Origin: Dryomyza anilis
Lineage: Eukaryota; Arthropoda; Insecta; Diptera; Dryomyzidae
Reading direction: 5' to 3'
NCBI GenBank assembly: GCA_951804985.1
Contig: OX638130.1
Location: 1,392,501 to 1,456,500 of the forward strand
Length of the DNA: 64,000 nt
The notes beneath the pieces were generated by a model that saw nothing but the letters and a program-made list of their open reading frames with translations, was not told the origin of the DNA and ran no database searches. The position numbers were made by a program, and so were the translations under genes. This document shows positions 1-11,979 of this stretch, piece after piece. Within the stretch, counting starts at the first letter, position 1, and every line of letters begins with the position of its first letter.

Positions 1-60
1 AATTCATTTCAATTCATTTCAATTCATTTCAATCCATTTCAATTCATTTCAATTCATTTC
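1..60. repeat. 10-bp tandem repeat (AATTCATTTC)
   Basis: Six copies of AATTCATTTC run from the first base, with one T-to-C change in the fourth copy (AATCCATTTC). The array is cut by the window edge, so its full length is unknown. No open frame or other signal is associated with it. Confidence 0.9.
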
Positions 61-1135
61 TTTTCAACTACAATATTCGTTAAAACCTAATTTTCAAAAC
101 TTCCAATTTCTGTTGTCTGCAAAACCTTATCGAACGATGTTATAAAATAGTTAATAAAATATGTAAAGAATGCTCTAAGTTTAGTCGAAATGTAATTAAA
201 ATAAAAAAAAAAATTTAAATCAAAAACTTGGACATATTTCTAAGACTCAATTAATCTAGTTCTTTAAGTATTCGTAGCATTTTAGATTTAAGCCAAAACA
301 CATAAACAAACAAACAAAAAAAAAAGTTCCAACAACCAAACGCTAGTCACAACAACTAAATTAAGTGTCTGTCCTATAATTAAAATAAAATTAAAATCAA
401 CAAAAACAACTACTCTAAGCAAAACTCTTAATAGCTGTAAAACTTGCTGAAATGGCGAACGGCAGTTAACTGTTAGTTACATGGGCCAAAATGGTAGAAA
501 TAATAAATGAAAAATAAAAGAATTAAAAACAAATTCAGAAAGAGATGTAAAAAGAAAAATAAAAAAGAAAACTAAAAAAGAAAATTAAAATTGAAAACGA
601 TAATTACAATAAAAAGAAAAATAAAAACGAAAAACTAAAATAAAAAAAGAAAAATTTAAATATAAAAGAAAAACATTTTAATATAAATGAAAACTAAAAA
701 TAAAAATCAAATTGAAAAATAGAAAAGCATAAGAAATCATAAAAATCTAAAAAATAAAGAAACTTAAAATAATGAATAACTTAAAACAGAAAATCTACTC
801 AATAACGAAGTGTCAAATATTAGAATTTATATTAAATATATTTAATACTAGCATTAAATCTAAATATGAAGTATTTAATTAAACGAAACAGATTAAGCAA
901 ATAGCAGTGACTACAACTAAAATGTAGAGTAAACTGAAGAAAAAAAGAAACACAAAAACAAAAATGAAATAAATGCAAAAAACTGAAAAACGAAACACGC
1001 TGAAAAGCATACATTTTAAAAGTCAATAAAGCAACATTTTCAACTATAAATGGTATTTTGTTTGTTTCAATTAACGGGAATGAAATGGTGGCATTTTGTA
1101 TGCGCATTTATTCAGTGGATTTTTTATGAGTTTGC
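61..1135. other. AT-rich non-coding DNA with A-rich tract
   Basis: This stretch is mostly unique AT-rich sequence. From about 530 to 790 it becomes an A-rich low-complexity tract built of AAAATAAAAAG-like words with almost no T runs. The only open frame over 80 codons is antisense, low in complexity and rich in Phe, Leu and Ser, so I regard it as chance. No gene signal is visible. Confidence 0.6.
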
Positions 1136-1660
1136 AAAAGTTTTTGTTTTATTTTGTTTTTATTTTTTTTTATTTCGTTTTTGTTTTTTTTTTTTATTTT
1201 AAAATTAACGTTTTTTGGTGTATTATTGCAAATATTTTTTAAGCTTTATTTTTTTGTAATTTTTTATATTTTGTTCTTTTTCAATGATTTCTGATAGTTT
1301 TAATTTTATTTTCTGATTTCAACTTTTTTTTATTATTATTATTTTTTTTTTTTTGCATTTTCAAATTATCGTTTTTCATTTTAAGTGTTTTATTGCATTT
1401 ATTTTGTATTATATATCTAAATGTTGTTTTAGATATAATTTTTATATTTTTTTAATTTATATTTCATTATTTTATTTATTTATTAATTTATTTATTTTAT
1501 TTTATTTTATTATATTATTATTATTTTTTATTTTTTATTTATATTTATTTTTCATATTTTTCAATTTTTTAATAATTTTTTATTTAATTGTTTCTTTTAT
1601 TTTATTTTTGTAGTATTTCTTATTCAAATAATCTGTTTTTTATTTAAAATGCTGTCTTTG
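1136..1660. repeat. T-rich low-complexity tract (TTTTA/TTATT)
   Basis: About 500 bases consist of T runs broken by A, G and short TTATT or TTTAT words, with a TTTAT/TTATT-rich core at about 1450-1600. An 86-codon frame here is composed of Phe, Ile, Leu and Tyr and is a by-product of composition. Confidence 0.8.
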
Positions 1661-1677
1661 TTTAGAATATTTAAATA

Positions 1678-1997
1678 TTATACCCTACACCTATGAGGTA
1701 CAGGGTATATTAAGTTTGTGCAGATATTGTAACACCCCTTAGGAGGCGTGGCCGGTATGGAAAAGTATATATATTTTTGATCAGCATCACTACCCGAGTC
1801 CGTTTAGCTATGTCCGTCTGTCTGTCTTGCTGTCCGTATACGAAGAAACTTGAGAAATACTGGTCAGAATGCGATGAAATTTAAACACAATATGTTTTAG
1901 CCAAAAGTACGAACTGAGTTTGAAAATGAGCCAAATCGGTTAACAGACACTCCCACCTCCCATACAAGTCACTTTTATATAGCACTTTAGGAACGAA
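1678..1997 (+). mobile_element. mini-me-type element 1 (5' part)
   Basis: It begins TATACCCTACACC, whose head folds back on GGTACAGGGTATA about 15 bases later. A short (TA) run, the core TTGATCAGCATCACT with GAGTC and TTTAGC, and a GTCY microsatellite (GTCCGTCTGTCTGTC) follow. A conserved core between TA and GTCY tracts is the published hallmark of dipteran mini-me elements. Copies at 24.5-25.3 kb and 62.1-63.4 kb continue much further, so this one is truncated. The break is near 1997, where the sequence switches to repeat A. It has no coding capacity. Confidence 0.8.
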
Positions 1998-2112
1998 TAC
2001 CTTTCTTATTCTGTCAGACAAAAATCCAACTGACACAAAAAAATAAGAAAAATAAAAAATATGAAATAAATACTATTTTTTTTAATATAAAACGTTCTTA
2101 CGGTTAATATAT
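1998..2112 (+). repeat. repeat A, copy 1 (fragment, interrupted by LTR)
   Basis: The segment contains CTGTCAGACAAAAATC, then AACTGACACAAAAAAATAAG, then TTAATATAAAACGTT. All match copies at 12.39-12.79 kb and 15.09-16.56 kb. The match stops at 2113, where an LTR-like sequence starts. Repeat A is named here for convenience; I do not recognise the family. Confidence 0.65.
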
Positions 2113-2540
2113 TGTTACGAAAAGTCGTAATTGGTTCCACTGTGCAAGCAATCAACAATAATAAATGAGAGGCAAGATAATTCGGCGCACTAAGCAATGT
2201 GTTAGAAAGAGACGGAAGATCAGCACATTAAAACACATGAGTGCGAATGAGTTGTCAATAGCATGCGTCATTCACGAAACGAGTAGAAGGTTCTCGAAAC
2301 AAGTCGAAGCTGATCGAAGCGTGTCGAACTGATGCATGCAGTATATAAGGGAGCCGCATCTGAGGCACAGCACTTTAGTTGTGATTTGATAGTGAACTAG
2401 TGCGTCTTGTGAGTGAACATTGTAAAGCTAAATTGTAGAAATTCAGCAATTGATATAAGTGATTATTTTTTAAGTTGTTATTTAATTAAATAAAGTTAAT
2501 AATACTAGTTGAAATTAAATAAAGTTAATAATACTAGAAA
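2113..2540 (+). mobile_element. LTR-like sequence, copy 1 (probably solo or truncated LTR)
   Basis: The segment starts TGTTACGAAAAG and is clearly related to the reverse-oriented copy at 15,891-16,405. Both share words such as TGTGCAAGCAATCAACAATA, GCATGCGTCATTCACGAAAC and a promoter-like TATATAAGGGAGCCGCATCTG. After the promoter the copies diverge. This one carries a 27-bp direct duplication around TTAAATAAAGTTAATAATAC (about 2484-2537) with AATAAA polyadenylation-like words. The TG start, TATA box, AATAAA word and lack of internal genes fit a solo LTR. I cannot define its 3' end and cannot assign a family. Confidence 0.6.
2342..2349 (+). promoter_or_regulatory. TATA box of LTR copy 1
   Basis: TATATAAG is followed by GGAGCCGCATCTGAGG. 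The same box and downstream bases occur in LTR copy 2 on the opposite strand. Conservation between two otherwise diverged copies suggests it is the element's own promoter. Confidence 0.55.
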
Positions 2541-2740
2541 TTTGTATTTATCAGACACTTGAATCATTGACAATTTTTAAAAATCATCAAATATACGTAA
2601 TTTCGATGCAAAAAGCACAGTACATAATTCCATCATCTCATGCATCTAATTGCCGACTCTTCATAATTTTCTGGTTTTGAATATGAATATAATTTGTATT
2701 TTTTTTTTGGAATTACCTATATCGGAATTAAGGGAAATGT
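2541..2740. other. AT-rich spacer
   Basis: About 200 bases between the LTR and the inverted 1.06-kb-family element. No repeat or gene signal is visible. Confidence 0.5.
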
Positions 2741-3089
2741 ACTTTTGTTTGCTCTGCTTGTTTGCTCTGCTTCTCCGTCTAAACGGCTCATACCGAGCAC
2801 AGGTGCGGTATGGTCTGGAAGGAATGATAGGCTATATATGGGCGGGATTGGACAAAGAGGTGTGGCAACTACCATACAACATAAACTTTCAATACGATAT
2901 TACTCGGCACTTTCACCAGCTACGAACATGAAACAAAAAAATGAAATACAAAAAAAAAAAATTAAAAGCAAAAACACAGAAGCAAAAGCACATAATAAAA
3001 GCAAAAATACAAAAACAAAAGCAATAACATAAAACTAAAATCCGAACTGAAGGAAAAATCAAAAAGGGAAACATAAAGAAAAACAAACT

Positions 3090-3535
3090 CACCACACTAA
3101 AACTAACCACACTAAAACTAACCACACTAAAGGTCACCACAAAAAATTCACCATACTAAAATTCACCACACTGAAACTCTCCACACTGAAACTCTCCACA
3201 CTGAAATTCACTACACTAAAACTCATCACAAAAAAATTCACCACATAAAAATTCACCATACTAAAACTCACCACAATAAAATTCACCACACTGAAATATA
3301 CTACACTAAAACTCACCACAATAAAATTCACCACATTAAAAAAATGCACCATACTAAAATTCACCACACTAAAACTCACCACACTAAAACTCACCACAAT
3401 AAAATTCACCACAGTAAAACTCACCACAATAAAATTCTCCACACTAAAACTCACCACCCTAAAAATTCACCAAACTAAAACTCACGACACTAAAACTCAG
3501 CACACTAAAATTCACCACACCTAAACTTGCCACAC
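3090..3535 (-). repeat. 15-bp minisatellite inside the element
   Basis: About 30 degenerate units of ACTAAAACTCACCAC (minus strand GTGGTGAGTTTTAGT) lie here. Variants include AATTCACCA and CACTGAAA. An antisense 107-codon frame rich in Val, Ser and Phe is produced by the repeat and is not a gene. The same unit is amplified in the copy at 31.2-31.7 kb. Confidence 0.85.
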
Positions 3536-3544
3536 TAAAACTTC

Positions 3545-3745
3545 TACTGGGAAAAACTTTACGGGAAATAATTCTACCGGAAACAATTATACCGAGATGA
3601 ATTCTACTTGAAGAATTCTTTCAGGAAGAATTCTAGTGGAAGAATTCTAGTGGAAGAATTTTACCGGGAAGAAATCTACGGGAAAGCGTTCTATGGAGAA
3701 GAATTTTACGGCGAATATTTCTACTGGGAAGAATTCTACGGCAGT
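3545..3745 (-). repeat. 15-bp GAATTCT-type degenerate minisatellite
   Basis: Degenerate units of the kind GGAAGAATTCTACGG repeat about every 15 bases. They match, in inverse orientation, the short GTAGAATTCTTCCCG array at 31,150-31,225 within the related element. Confidence 0.7.
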
Positions 3746-3952
3746 CTGAGAAAGAATTGTCTTTGAGAAAAGTTGTTTTGGAGGGAGAATTATTATTTGG
3801 TTACTACATTTATAAAACCCATAAAAACTTCCACAGCGAAGCACGGGCGCGCCCCTGATATAAATAATAAAAATGTTTTTTTTTATTAATAAAATCGGTC
3901 CATATCTTTGAATTCACAAAATCTTGGCACGAGTCGTGCACGGGTCCAGCTA

Positions 3953-4245
3953 ATTTAATATAAAGGTTCATGCCAAATTTCAAGATAGTATTGGCTTCAT
4001 ATTTAAAAAAAAATATTTTATAAATTTTTATATTTTTTTATATTATATTTTTTTTTTCAGTCGAATTTGAATAACATTTTATTATTTTTTGGTATTCCAT
4101 ATGAGGGAATAACGTACAGTGCAAATTTATCATGCATCTACTTGCATTTTTTTCATATTTTAATTACTAATCCTTAAAATTTGTAAAAATTTAGCAAAGT
4201 CACAGAATTCTTTAGAAAGCTTTTATAGCACTGATTGATTTTTAC
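3953..4245. other. AT-rich spacer
   Basis: The sequence is AT-rich with several poly(T) runs around 4020-4060. Nothing recognisable is present. Confidence 0.5.
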
Positions 4246-4249
4246 TGAC

Positions 4250-4640
4250 CATGACAACATTTTTGGCCGGGTCAAAGCAGTTTAAAAACAATTTTTCGAA
4301 ATATTTCCAGCAGACAAAGGCGAAATTTGTATCACAACCCGTGACAAAATGTGTGGCGTTTTTCAGGAATATTTCGTGCATATTTCTGCCTATCACACAG
4401 ATAATTGGAATATTTTGGGAAGTGTATAGCAGGTTGTAAAATTTTGTGGAATTTGAATGGCAGATTCACGGAATATTTTGTATATTTTCTGGCCGTAACA
4501 AAAATATGCCGTGAAAATTCCAATAAAATTCCACAAAATTTTACAACCTTCTATACACTTCCCAAAATATTCCATTTATCTGTGCGTTTGCCAGAAATAT
4601 GCCCGAAATATTCCTGAAATGCCAGAAAGTTTGTCTCGGG
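4250..4640. repeat. foldback copy of dispersed repeat B
   Basis: Two arms of roughly 110-150 bases are inverted about a centre near 4490. GGAATATTTTGGGAAGTGTA (left) reappears as TACACTTCCCAAAATATTCC (right). Likewise TGTAAAATTTTGTGGAATTT pairs with AAATTCCACAAAATTTTACA after a base or two of drift. Words such as GACAAAATGTG, CAGGAATATTT and CACACAGATAA also occur at 27.92-28.19 kb and 39.83-40.13 kb, so this is a dispersed family. Small open frames on both strands are by-products of the palindrome. Confidence 0.75.
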
Positions 4641-4644
4641 TGAA

Positions 4645-5765
4645 GTTATTTTAATTTTTGTTATTTTTTCTGAAATGCCGGCATTAAGGTTAGCTATCTT
4701 CTATCAATTTCTAAAACTTTGGTGCAATGTATTTCAATAATTTAGTGGATTATTTGGAAAAGTTTGTCGTTTTGTTTTTAGAATTTGAATTTACAATTTC
4801 TAGAATGTTGTTTTTAGTATTTTCTATTTGTATTCTTTTTGCTATCATTTTTGTATTCAACGCAACATGGTCTGCACATATTTCAACATGTACCCGAATT
4901 AATAAATAGTTATTTTATAGCAACTTTATGGCAAACTTTTAATGGTTGAATAGTTAGTTCATTGGGTGGAGGGAGGATGGACGTCGCTCGAGGCGAACTT
5001 TCGGCGAGCCAAAAACATAGCTGAACGATTTATTGGCAACGCAGTAACTGGCAGGATTATATTTTTCCAATTTTGGCAAATTCAAAGTTATGACTAAAGC
5101 TTTTGCTTTGGCCAATGTAATTTTTTGGTCAAAAATAAAATAGAAATAAAATATTTTGCAACATTGCCGTCGGAGGATTTCGACTAAAATTTCAAAATTA
5201 ATTTAAGTTTCCAAATAAAAACGATTTAGATTTAAATACGCACATGCTTCAACTGCTCGACCGCAGCAACACCAAGAGCAACAATTGCCGCTTTAATTTC
5301 GCCACAAATTGGGGTAGACAGCACCAACATCGGCAGCAACAGCAACAGCAACCGAGTTGCTACAGTTTCATATGTGATTTATATATTGCTAACGCATCCA
5401 ATTTAAATAAAATTTCACATTTCTCACACACTTTTGTTTGTGTGCCCAACTAATACGGCAAAAGTTTTGCCAAATAGTGCCACATGGTATTAGGTGGCGG
5501 CGGTATAGAGTGGTACTGTGCGGTGCTGTGCGGTTCTAGTAACCACTGGGCACAAATTTCATTTAATGCTTCGTTAAGTCATTAAACTCACATTTCATCT
5601 GATGACAGCTTACGTAGTAACGGCTTACGTAGTAACGTAAGTAGCCGTCGACGACGACCTCAAAGATATTTGGATTTGTCGACGTCATCCATTGAGCAAC
5701 CCAAGAAATGCTTGACATCGTTTCTTACGGCGTGTGTGGTAGTAAAGGTTCAAGACAGACCCTCG
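4645..5765. other. unique non-coding sequence
   Basis: Mixed-composition DNA with a CAGCAACAGCAACAGCAAC run at about 5330-5350 and two copies of GCTTACGTAGTAACG at about 5608-5637. The 69-codon frame crossing the CAG run encodes poly-Gln without recognisable flanks, and I do not call it. Any function would be regulatory or intronic. Confidence 0.5.
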
Positions 5766-5769
5766 GCAA

Positions 5770-6560
5770 CTTGAAAAAATAAAAAACTTTAATTTTGAGA
5801 GGAAAATTTAATTTTTAGTGAAAAATTTAATTTGGGTGTAAAAATCAATTTTGAATGAAAAATTTTATTGTTAGTGAAAAATTTAATTTCTAGTGAAATT
5901 TTTAATTTGGAGTGAAAATTTTAATTTTGAGTGAAAGTTTTAATTTCGGAGAAATTATAATTTTGTGTGAAAATTTTAATTTTGAGTGAAAATATATTTT
6001 TTGAGTGAAAATTTTAATTTTGAGGGAAAAATTAGATTTTTAGTGAAAATTTTAATTTTGAGTGAACATTTTAATTTTGAGTGAAAATTTAATTTTTAGC
6101 GAAAAATTGAATTTTTAGTGAAAATTTTAATTTTGAGTGAAAATTTTTATTTTTAGTGAAATTTTTAATTTTTAGTGAAAATTTTAATTTTTAGTGAACA
6201 TTTTAATTTTGAGTGAAAATTTGAATTTTCAGTGAAAAATTGAATTTTCAGTGAAAAATTGAATTTTTAGTGAAAAATTGAAATTTTAGTGAACATTTTA
6301 ATTTTGAGTGAAAATTTTAATTATGAGTGTAAATTTTAATTTTGAGTGAACATTTTAATTTTGAGTGAAAATTTGAATTTTGAGTGAAAATTTGAATTTT
6401 GAGTGAAAAATTAATTTTTAGTAAAAATTTTAAATTTTAGTGAACATTTTAATTTTGAGTGAACATTTTAATTTTAGTGAAAATATTAATTTTGAGTGAA
6501 AATTTTGATTTTGAGTGAACATTTTAATTTTGAGTGAAAAATTTAATTTTTAGCGAAAAG
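5770..6560 (+). repeat. 19-bp palindromic minisatellite, block 1
   Basis: About 40 degenerate units of GTGAAAATTTTAATTTTGA, 18-20 bases each. The typical unit joins a near-palindrome (AAAATT, one to three bases, AATTTT) to AGTG. Variants at the centre (TTTAA, TTGAA, TTAA) alternate without obvious order. Related blocks lie at 45.5-46.1, 47.1-48.0, 51.2-51.8 and 58.6-60.6 kb. Confidence 0.9.
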
Positions 6561-6564
6561 TAAA

Positions 6565-8515
6565 ATTATTTTTTTTCAGTGCTACATCTATATTCATGGC
6601 GCTGATAGCCAAGCGCGGCATGTGTAGTTCTTGGTCGTGCTGTCTCTTCGATTATCTGTCGCACACAAACACATAGTCAGCTCGACGGACGAATGGACGG
6701 ACAAATATGCACTTGACTGCGCAGTTAATAATTCAATTTGGTCCCGTTGACAGCCAGCGGGTTAAGAGTGCCATACATGCAAATTTTGCTATTTTTAAAC
6801 AAGAATAAAATAAAAAAAAAAATCAAAAAAATTGAAAAACCAACTCTCGACGACGCAAAGTTGCGTGCACAGCAAAGACCCCCGTCGCATGTCTCTGCAA
6901 CATGTTGCTGCGACAGCAGCTGACGCAGGCGGTGCTGCTCAAGGACACAGTAAACATAGCAGGCACGAAGGTGGAGGGGGGTGCTCAGTTTATTATGGAG
7001 CGCAATATGAAGTAATCCATCAAAATTTTGTAAACAATTTGGTTTCGCTTGTCAGTTTTTGGCGGGCAGGAGCGCCATTGTTGGCTTCGTTTTATGAGTT
7101 ATCAGCGCAAATTCACTTCAGCTGTAGCAAAAATAAATACATTTTTTCAGCAATTTTTTTTTCCATTTTTTTTTTTGTAATTCATACAAACAGCCACAGG
7201 ATGTGTGCAAAATTTTCGAGTTAACAAAATTTGCGATTGTTGTTCTTCTTTTGGTGATTTTATTTTTGTTTTTTTTATTTATTGGTTTTACTTCTTTTTG
7301 TCTGCACTTTTGGCGGTGAATGTCAAGCGTATTTTAAGCACAAAACACAGACACAGAAAATATCTGGCAACGCCGCAGGTGGCAGCACAAAAAACAATAT
7401 AAAACTCATGCTATATAAATTTACTAAAATAATAAAAGTTATATAAATGTGTTATTAATATTGCAGGGTGCAGCTTTATTATTTAAAAAAAAAAAATTTT
7501 TAAGTCACAAAATATGAAACCATTTTACAAAAATCGCTCATACGCACCGAGTACTCAGACATAAATACTGCGATTACAAAGCGTTGCGTTGGAATTTTCA
7601 GAATTTTTGTTTATCAAAAATTTGCTGTTGAATTGAACTCAATGTTTTTCATTTTACTTCATTAATTAGCGCTTAGTTTCACTGTGTTTGCAAGTGTTTT
7701 ACAATGTTGCTCATACGTCAAGTCCTTTAGTGCAACACCCTGCATTTATCGTTGCTGTTTTAGAAAATCACATATTTTCGTCTGCAAAACACATTTGCTA
7801 CTTTTGTCCTTGGTATTTGTATGAAAAATTGCAGAAAATAATGTTTTTGTCCCACGTAGATGTCATTGTTAGAGTTGTTTCTATTGCTGTTGCTGGATTT
7901 TTTTGTATTTGTTCTTTTAGTTATTCTGTTACAGCTTGTTTTTTCTTTTGTTCTTGTTGAATTTTTTTAGTTTTTTTTATTTTTCTTTCGTTTTATCATC
8001 GCACTCACTTGGAAAAATAACGATTTATTGCCTGCAACGCACTTTGCTTGCATTTCCTGTGTTGACGCTACGTGCTGAAAACAAAACAAAAACCTTACAT
8101 AGTATATCGGTCAAAAACACATGCTATATATCGAACAGAACGTTTATTCAAATTCAAAAGCAACGGCAATAAATTGTTGTTGTAACCAAAGTTAGCAAAT
8201 ATTTGCATCAAATTTGCCCTTTACCCTATTGTTTGGCATAGTATTTTTTCAACTTTTAGCTCTTTTTTGTCTTCGTTTGATTTCAATGCCTCCTTTACTC
8301 TTCTGATAAACTTTTTTTACGTTCGGTTCTTTTTATTATTTATATTTTTTTGTATTTGTATACCATTTTCCATCATTTTTTTATATTTTTCTACGTTTTT
8401 ATGTTTTTATTTGTCATTGGTTATGTTGTCTGTTTTCTTTTGTTCGCTTTCTAAGTTTTTAATTTTCTATGTTTTTTTTATATTTCTCTATATTTCTCTA
8501 TATTGTTCTATATTT
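6565..8515. other. unique non-coding sequence with one GC-richer patch
   Basis: A GC-richer patch at about 6590-6990 contains GACGGACGAATGGACGGACA, CAACATGTTGCTGCGACAGC and a GGTGGAGGGGGG run. The rest is AT-rich with poly(T). Small open frames (60-130 codons) overlap each other in different phases and show no domain or consistent codon bias. I see no gene. Confidence 0.5.
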
Positions 8516-8519
8516 TTCT

Positions 8520-9919
8520 ATGTTTACTATGTTTTCTATGTTTTCTATGTTTTCTATGTTTTCTATGTATTCTATGTTTTCTATGTTTTCTATGTTTTCT
8601 ATGTTTTCTATGTTTTCTATGTTTTCTATGTTTTCTATGTTTTCTATGTTTTCTATGTTTTCTATGTTTTCTATGTTTTCTATGTTTTCTATGTTTTCTA
8701 TGTTTTCTATGTTTTCTATGTTTTCTATGTTTTCTATGTTTTCTATGTTTTCTATGTTTTCTATGTTTTCTATGTTTTCTATGTTTTCTATGTTTTCTAT
8801 GTTTTCTATGTTTTCTATGTTTTCTATGTTTTCTATGTTTTCTATGTTTTCTATGTTTTCTATGTTTTCTATGTTTTCTATGTTTTCTATGTTTTCTATG
8901 TTTTCTATGTTTTCTATGTTTTCTATGTTTTCTATATTTTCTATGTTTTCTATGTTTTCTATGTTTTCTATGTTTTCTATGTTTTCTATGTTTTCTATGT
9001 TTTCTATGTTTTCTATGTTTTCTATGTTTTCTATGTTTTCTATGTTTTCTATGTTTTCTATGTTTTCTATGTTTTCTATGTTTTCTATGTTTTCTATGTT
9101 TTCTATGTTTTCTATGTTTTCTATGTTTTCTATGTTTTCTATGTTTTCTATGTTTTCTATGTTTTCTATGTTTTCTATGTTTTCTATGTTTTCTATGTTT
9201 TCTATGTTTTCTATGTTTTCTATGTTTTCTATGTTTTCTATGTTTTCTATGTTTTCTATGTTTTCTATGTTTTCTATGTTTTCTATGTTTTCTATGTTTT
9301 CTATGTTTTCTATGTTTTCTATGTTTTCTATGTTTTCTATGTTTTCTATGTTTTCTATGTTTTCTATGTTTTCTATGTTTTCTATGTTTTCTATGTTTTC
9401 TATGTTTTCTATGTTTTCTATGTTTTCTATGTTTTCTATGTTTTCTATGTTTTCTATGTTTTCTATGTTTTCTATGTTTTCTATGTTTTCTATGTTTTCT
9501 ATGTTTTCTATGTTTTCTATGTTTTCTATGTTTTCTATGTTTTCTATGTTTTCTATGTTTTCTATGTTTTCTATGTTTTCTATGTTTTCTATGTTTTCTA
9601 TGTTTTCTATGTTTTCTATGTTTTCTATGTTTTCTATGTTTTCTATGTTTTCTATGTTTTCTATGTTTTCTATGTTTTCTATGTTTTCTATGTTTTCTAT
9701 GTTTTCTATGTTTTCTATGTTTTCTATGTTTTCTATGTTTTCTATGTTTTCTATGTTTTCTATGTTTTCTATGTTTTCTATGTTTTCTATGTTTTCTATG
9801 TTTTCTATTTTTTCTATGTTTTCTATGTTTTCTATGTTTTCTATGTTTTCTATGTTTTCTATGTTTTCTATGTTTTTTATGTTTTATATGTTTTCTATGT
9901 TTTTTATGTTTTTTCTATA
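8520..9919 (+). repeat. 9-bp minisatellite (TATGTTTTC), about 155 copies
   Basis: Roughly 1.4 kb is a tandem array of TATGTTTTC. By eye I find single variants at 8579 (T to A), 8936 (G to A) and 9809 (G to T), then decay after about 9870. Between 8937 and 9808 the array looks perfect. Because 9 is a multiple of 3 and the unit has no stop in any phase, all three plus-strand frames stay open and would encode (FYV), (SMF) and (LCF) tripeptide repeats. These frames are artefacts. The homogeneity suggests recent expansion or gene-conversion-like turnover. Confidence 0.97.
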
Positions 9920-9924
9920 TTTTA

Positions 9925-11975
9925 TCTTTTTCCTAATTTTTTCTTTCTTGTGCTACTTTTTTGGATCTATTTCTTCATTTTGAATTTTCATATTTTGCTG
10001 GATTTTATTTCAGTTTTATCTTTGGCTAAAATTTGAACATACTTTTAATATTTTTGCGATTTTCCCTCATTTCTTTCTCTATTAGTATTTTTCATCTCGT
10101 ACGTGACAAATTCTCGAAAATACTTACTCAATGCAAAACATGCTCACACGCACTCCGTACGCTGTGAAATTGGCATCCTTGAAATTTTTCTGTCACTCCG
10201 GCCACTCTCGGCCAATTCGCTCGTACAACAACGCGCCATGCCATTCAATCGCTTTCACGCCAGCCGTCCATTCGTTCATCGCAACTTTTCAATGCTTCCG
10301 TTTCCGCTTCCTTTCGTTTTCACACACTGCATCCATGTGCATCCTTGCATTGCAAACACTCGCACATAACATGTGCTGTATGCAGGACAAACACAATGCA
10401 CTCGTCGTGGTGCAGAAGACAAAAACATTTAGCAGCCCTCAACGCCATCATCTTCTTCGTCCTGCTGCTCCTTAGAGAGCTGATCCACCGTCCACATCCC
10501 ACCAACCAAATACTCGTAAATCCTTTGCACAACGCTGTCGAGTCTGGCAAAAAATATTAGAATTTATTCTACTTTGTCTTCTGCTGCTTCCATTTCTTCG
10601 ATTTGCTTTAATTCATGTTGTGTTGTTCTTTCTCTTGCACTGTTGTTGTTGTTCTTGTTGTCAATCGTATATCCGCCATATTGTTTCTGTTGTCGTCGCC
10701 ATTGTCATTCTATGCGCTCGTTCCATGATTGTCGCATCCGATCTTGTTACGAATTTGTCGCCTTCACGAAGCTGCACAGTGGTGCAAAATAAATAATATA
10801 AGTGTTAAATTATTTTTATTTTATTTTTTAATCTATGTATTTGCATAGATTTAAAAGGAATCATTGGACAACTTTAGTCAACTATAAAATGTAAAAAACC
10901 TGAGAATTAGTTTGCTTCATACATCATTTTTGGTTTTTGGGTTATATGACTTATATAGCCAGTTTTCAATTTCTTTATTAATTTATTTATATCACGTATC
11001 AAATCTGAGATATCCGGCAAACTAACTCAAGTTAACGAAAACTGAATTTTATTGAAATCTAATTTTAGATGTAACGAATACTTATAAATAAGATTTCAGA
11101 TTTCAGTGAAAGAAGCAAGCAAGTAACCTTTTTTTGAAAAAATCGAGTTATATGCATTCATTAAGCAATAAAAAGTAATTTATCATATAAAAATGACTTC
11201 AGTCCTTAAAAACTAAGAGTAAATATATAACTTATGCAAAAAAAAATGATTTGTGCAAGAAATAAACATTTATGAATGGGTGAATGGATTTACTGAAAAC
11301 ACTTTTTACGAAATTTATATGTGGTTCTGGTTCTTCTACTAGAGTCTTCAAATTCTATTACTATTAAACGAAAAATTCTACATTATAACTTCGCAGCAAA
11401 CATAAAGATATTTTAACGATATCAAAGTCTAAATTTTAAAAAAATGAATTTTTGTATTACAAGATATGAATATTTATCTTTGTATAAAATATTACGCAAT
11501 TTATTGCAAAACTATAACGAATTGAATTTGCGAAAAGTTAATAACACCATTTATCCTGAAAACTAGATCAATGCTGTATGGAGCAGACTAACTCTAAAGT
11601 ATATTGTATTTTTTGTCATTCACCGAAAAAATAACTATACAATGAGAGGTGCCATTTTGTAAGTCGATATCGAGAAATTTTATCGATAAGACGATTTGAG
11701 GTATCGTTTTCATAGCTATTTTTTGTTTTGCGTGTATTTATTTTGCGTAATAAATGTCATGTTAAGTCGAATTCGCACACATCATAAAAATCATATATAA
11801 TTTAGAGATGAATACTTTCCTGCATTTATGAGACTTGAGTTTCTCGAGTCTCTGTTAAGAAAACATCCCACCAAAGGGATAAATATATTTCCACGCACCT
11901 TTAATGTAAAATAAATAATATAAGTTCATTCAAATGTTGTTGCTCGCTACCCTCATGTAATTCTCCAAAAAATCA
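9925..11975. other. unique non-coding sequence
   Basis: A GC-richer island at about 10,100-10,790 has overlapping 70-115-codon frames on both strands, none with a recognisable domain. From 10,800 the sequence is ordinary AT-rich DNA. A TTTATCGATAAG word at about 11,678-11,689 resembles the DREF-type TATCGATA motif, with no other promoter evidence nearby. Confidence 0.5.
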
Positions 11976-11979
11976 AAAA

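Larger units (their letters stand above)
2745..3952 (-). mobile_element. inverted copy of the 1.06-kb repeat-bearing element
   Basis: Read on the minus strand, it begins TAGCTGGACCCGTGCACGAC at 3952. It continues through GTGAATTCAAAGATATGG, GCCCGTGCTTCGCTGTGG and a 15-bp GTAGAATTCTTCCCG-like array. A 15-bp GTGGTGAGTTTTAGT array comes next, then a (TTTTGC)-rich tract, TCCAATCCCGCCCATATATA and a GCCGTTTAGACGG word. The same order of modules occurs at 30,941-31,998 on the plus strand. The CAGACAGA tail of that copy is missing here, so the 3' end is truncated near 2745. No transposase or reverse transcriptase is visible, so the element is non-autonomous and unclassified. Confidence 0.7.

Noticed and set aside
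3134..3457. Antisense 107-codon Val/Ser/Phe frame
   Set aside because: Encoded by the 15-bp minisatellite inside a non-autonomous element.
5244..5453. Poly-Gln frame of 69 codons
   Set aside because: A short CAG/CAA run in non-coding sequence, common in flies; no conserved flank or splice context.
8267..10036. Three overlapping plus-strand open frames of 477-589 codons
   Set aside because: They are the three phases of one 9-bp tandem repeat with no stop codon in any phase; the non-repeat ends have low-complexity Phe/Leu/Tyr content and no domain.
11678..11689. TTTATCGATAAG as a DREF-type promoter element
   Set aside because: An isolated 8-base word in AT-rich DNA without an initiator, leader-like sequence or open frame nearby.
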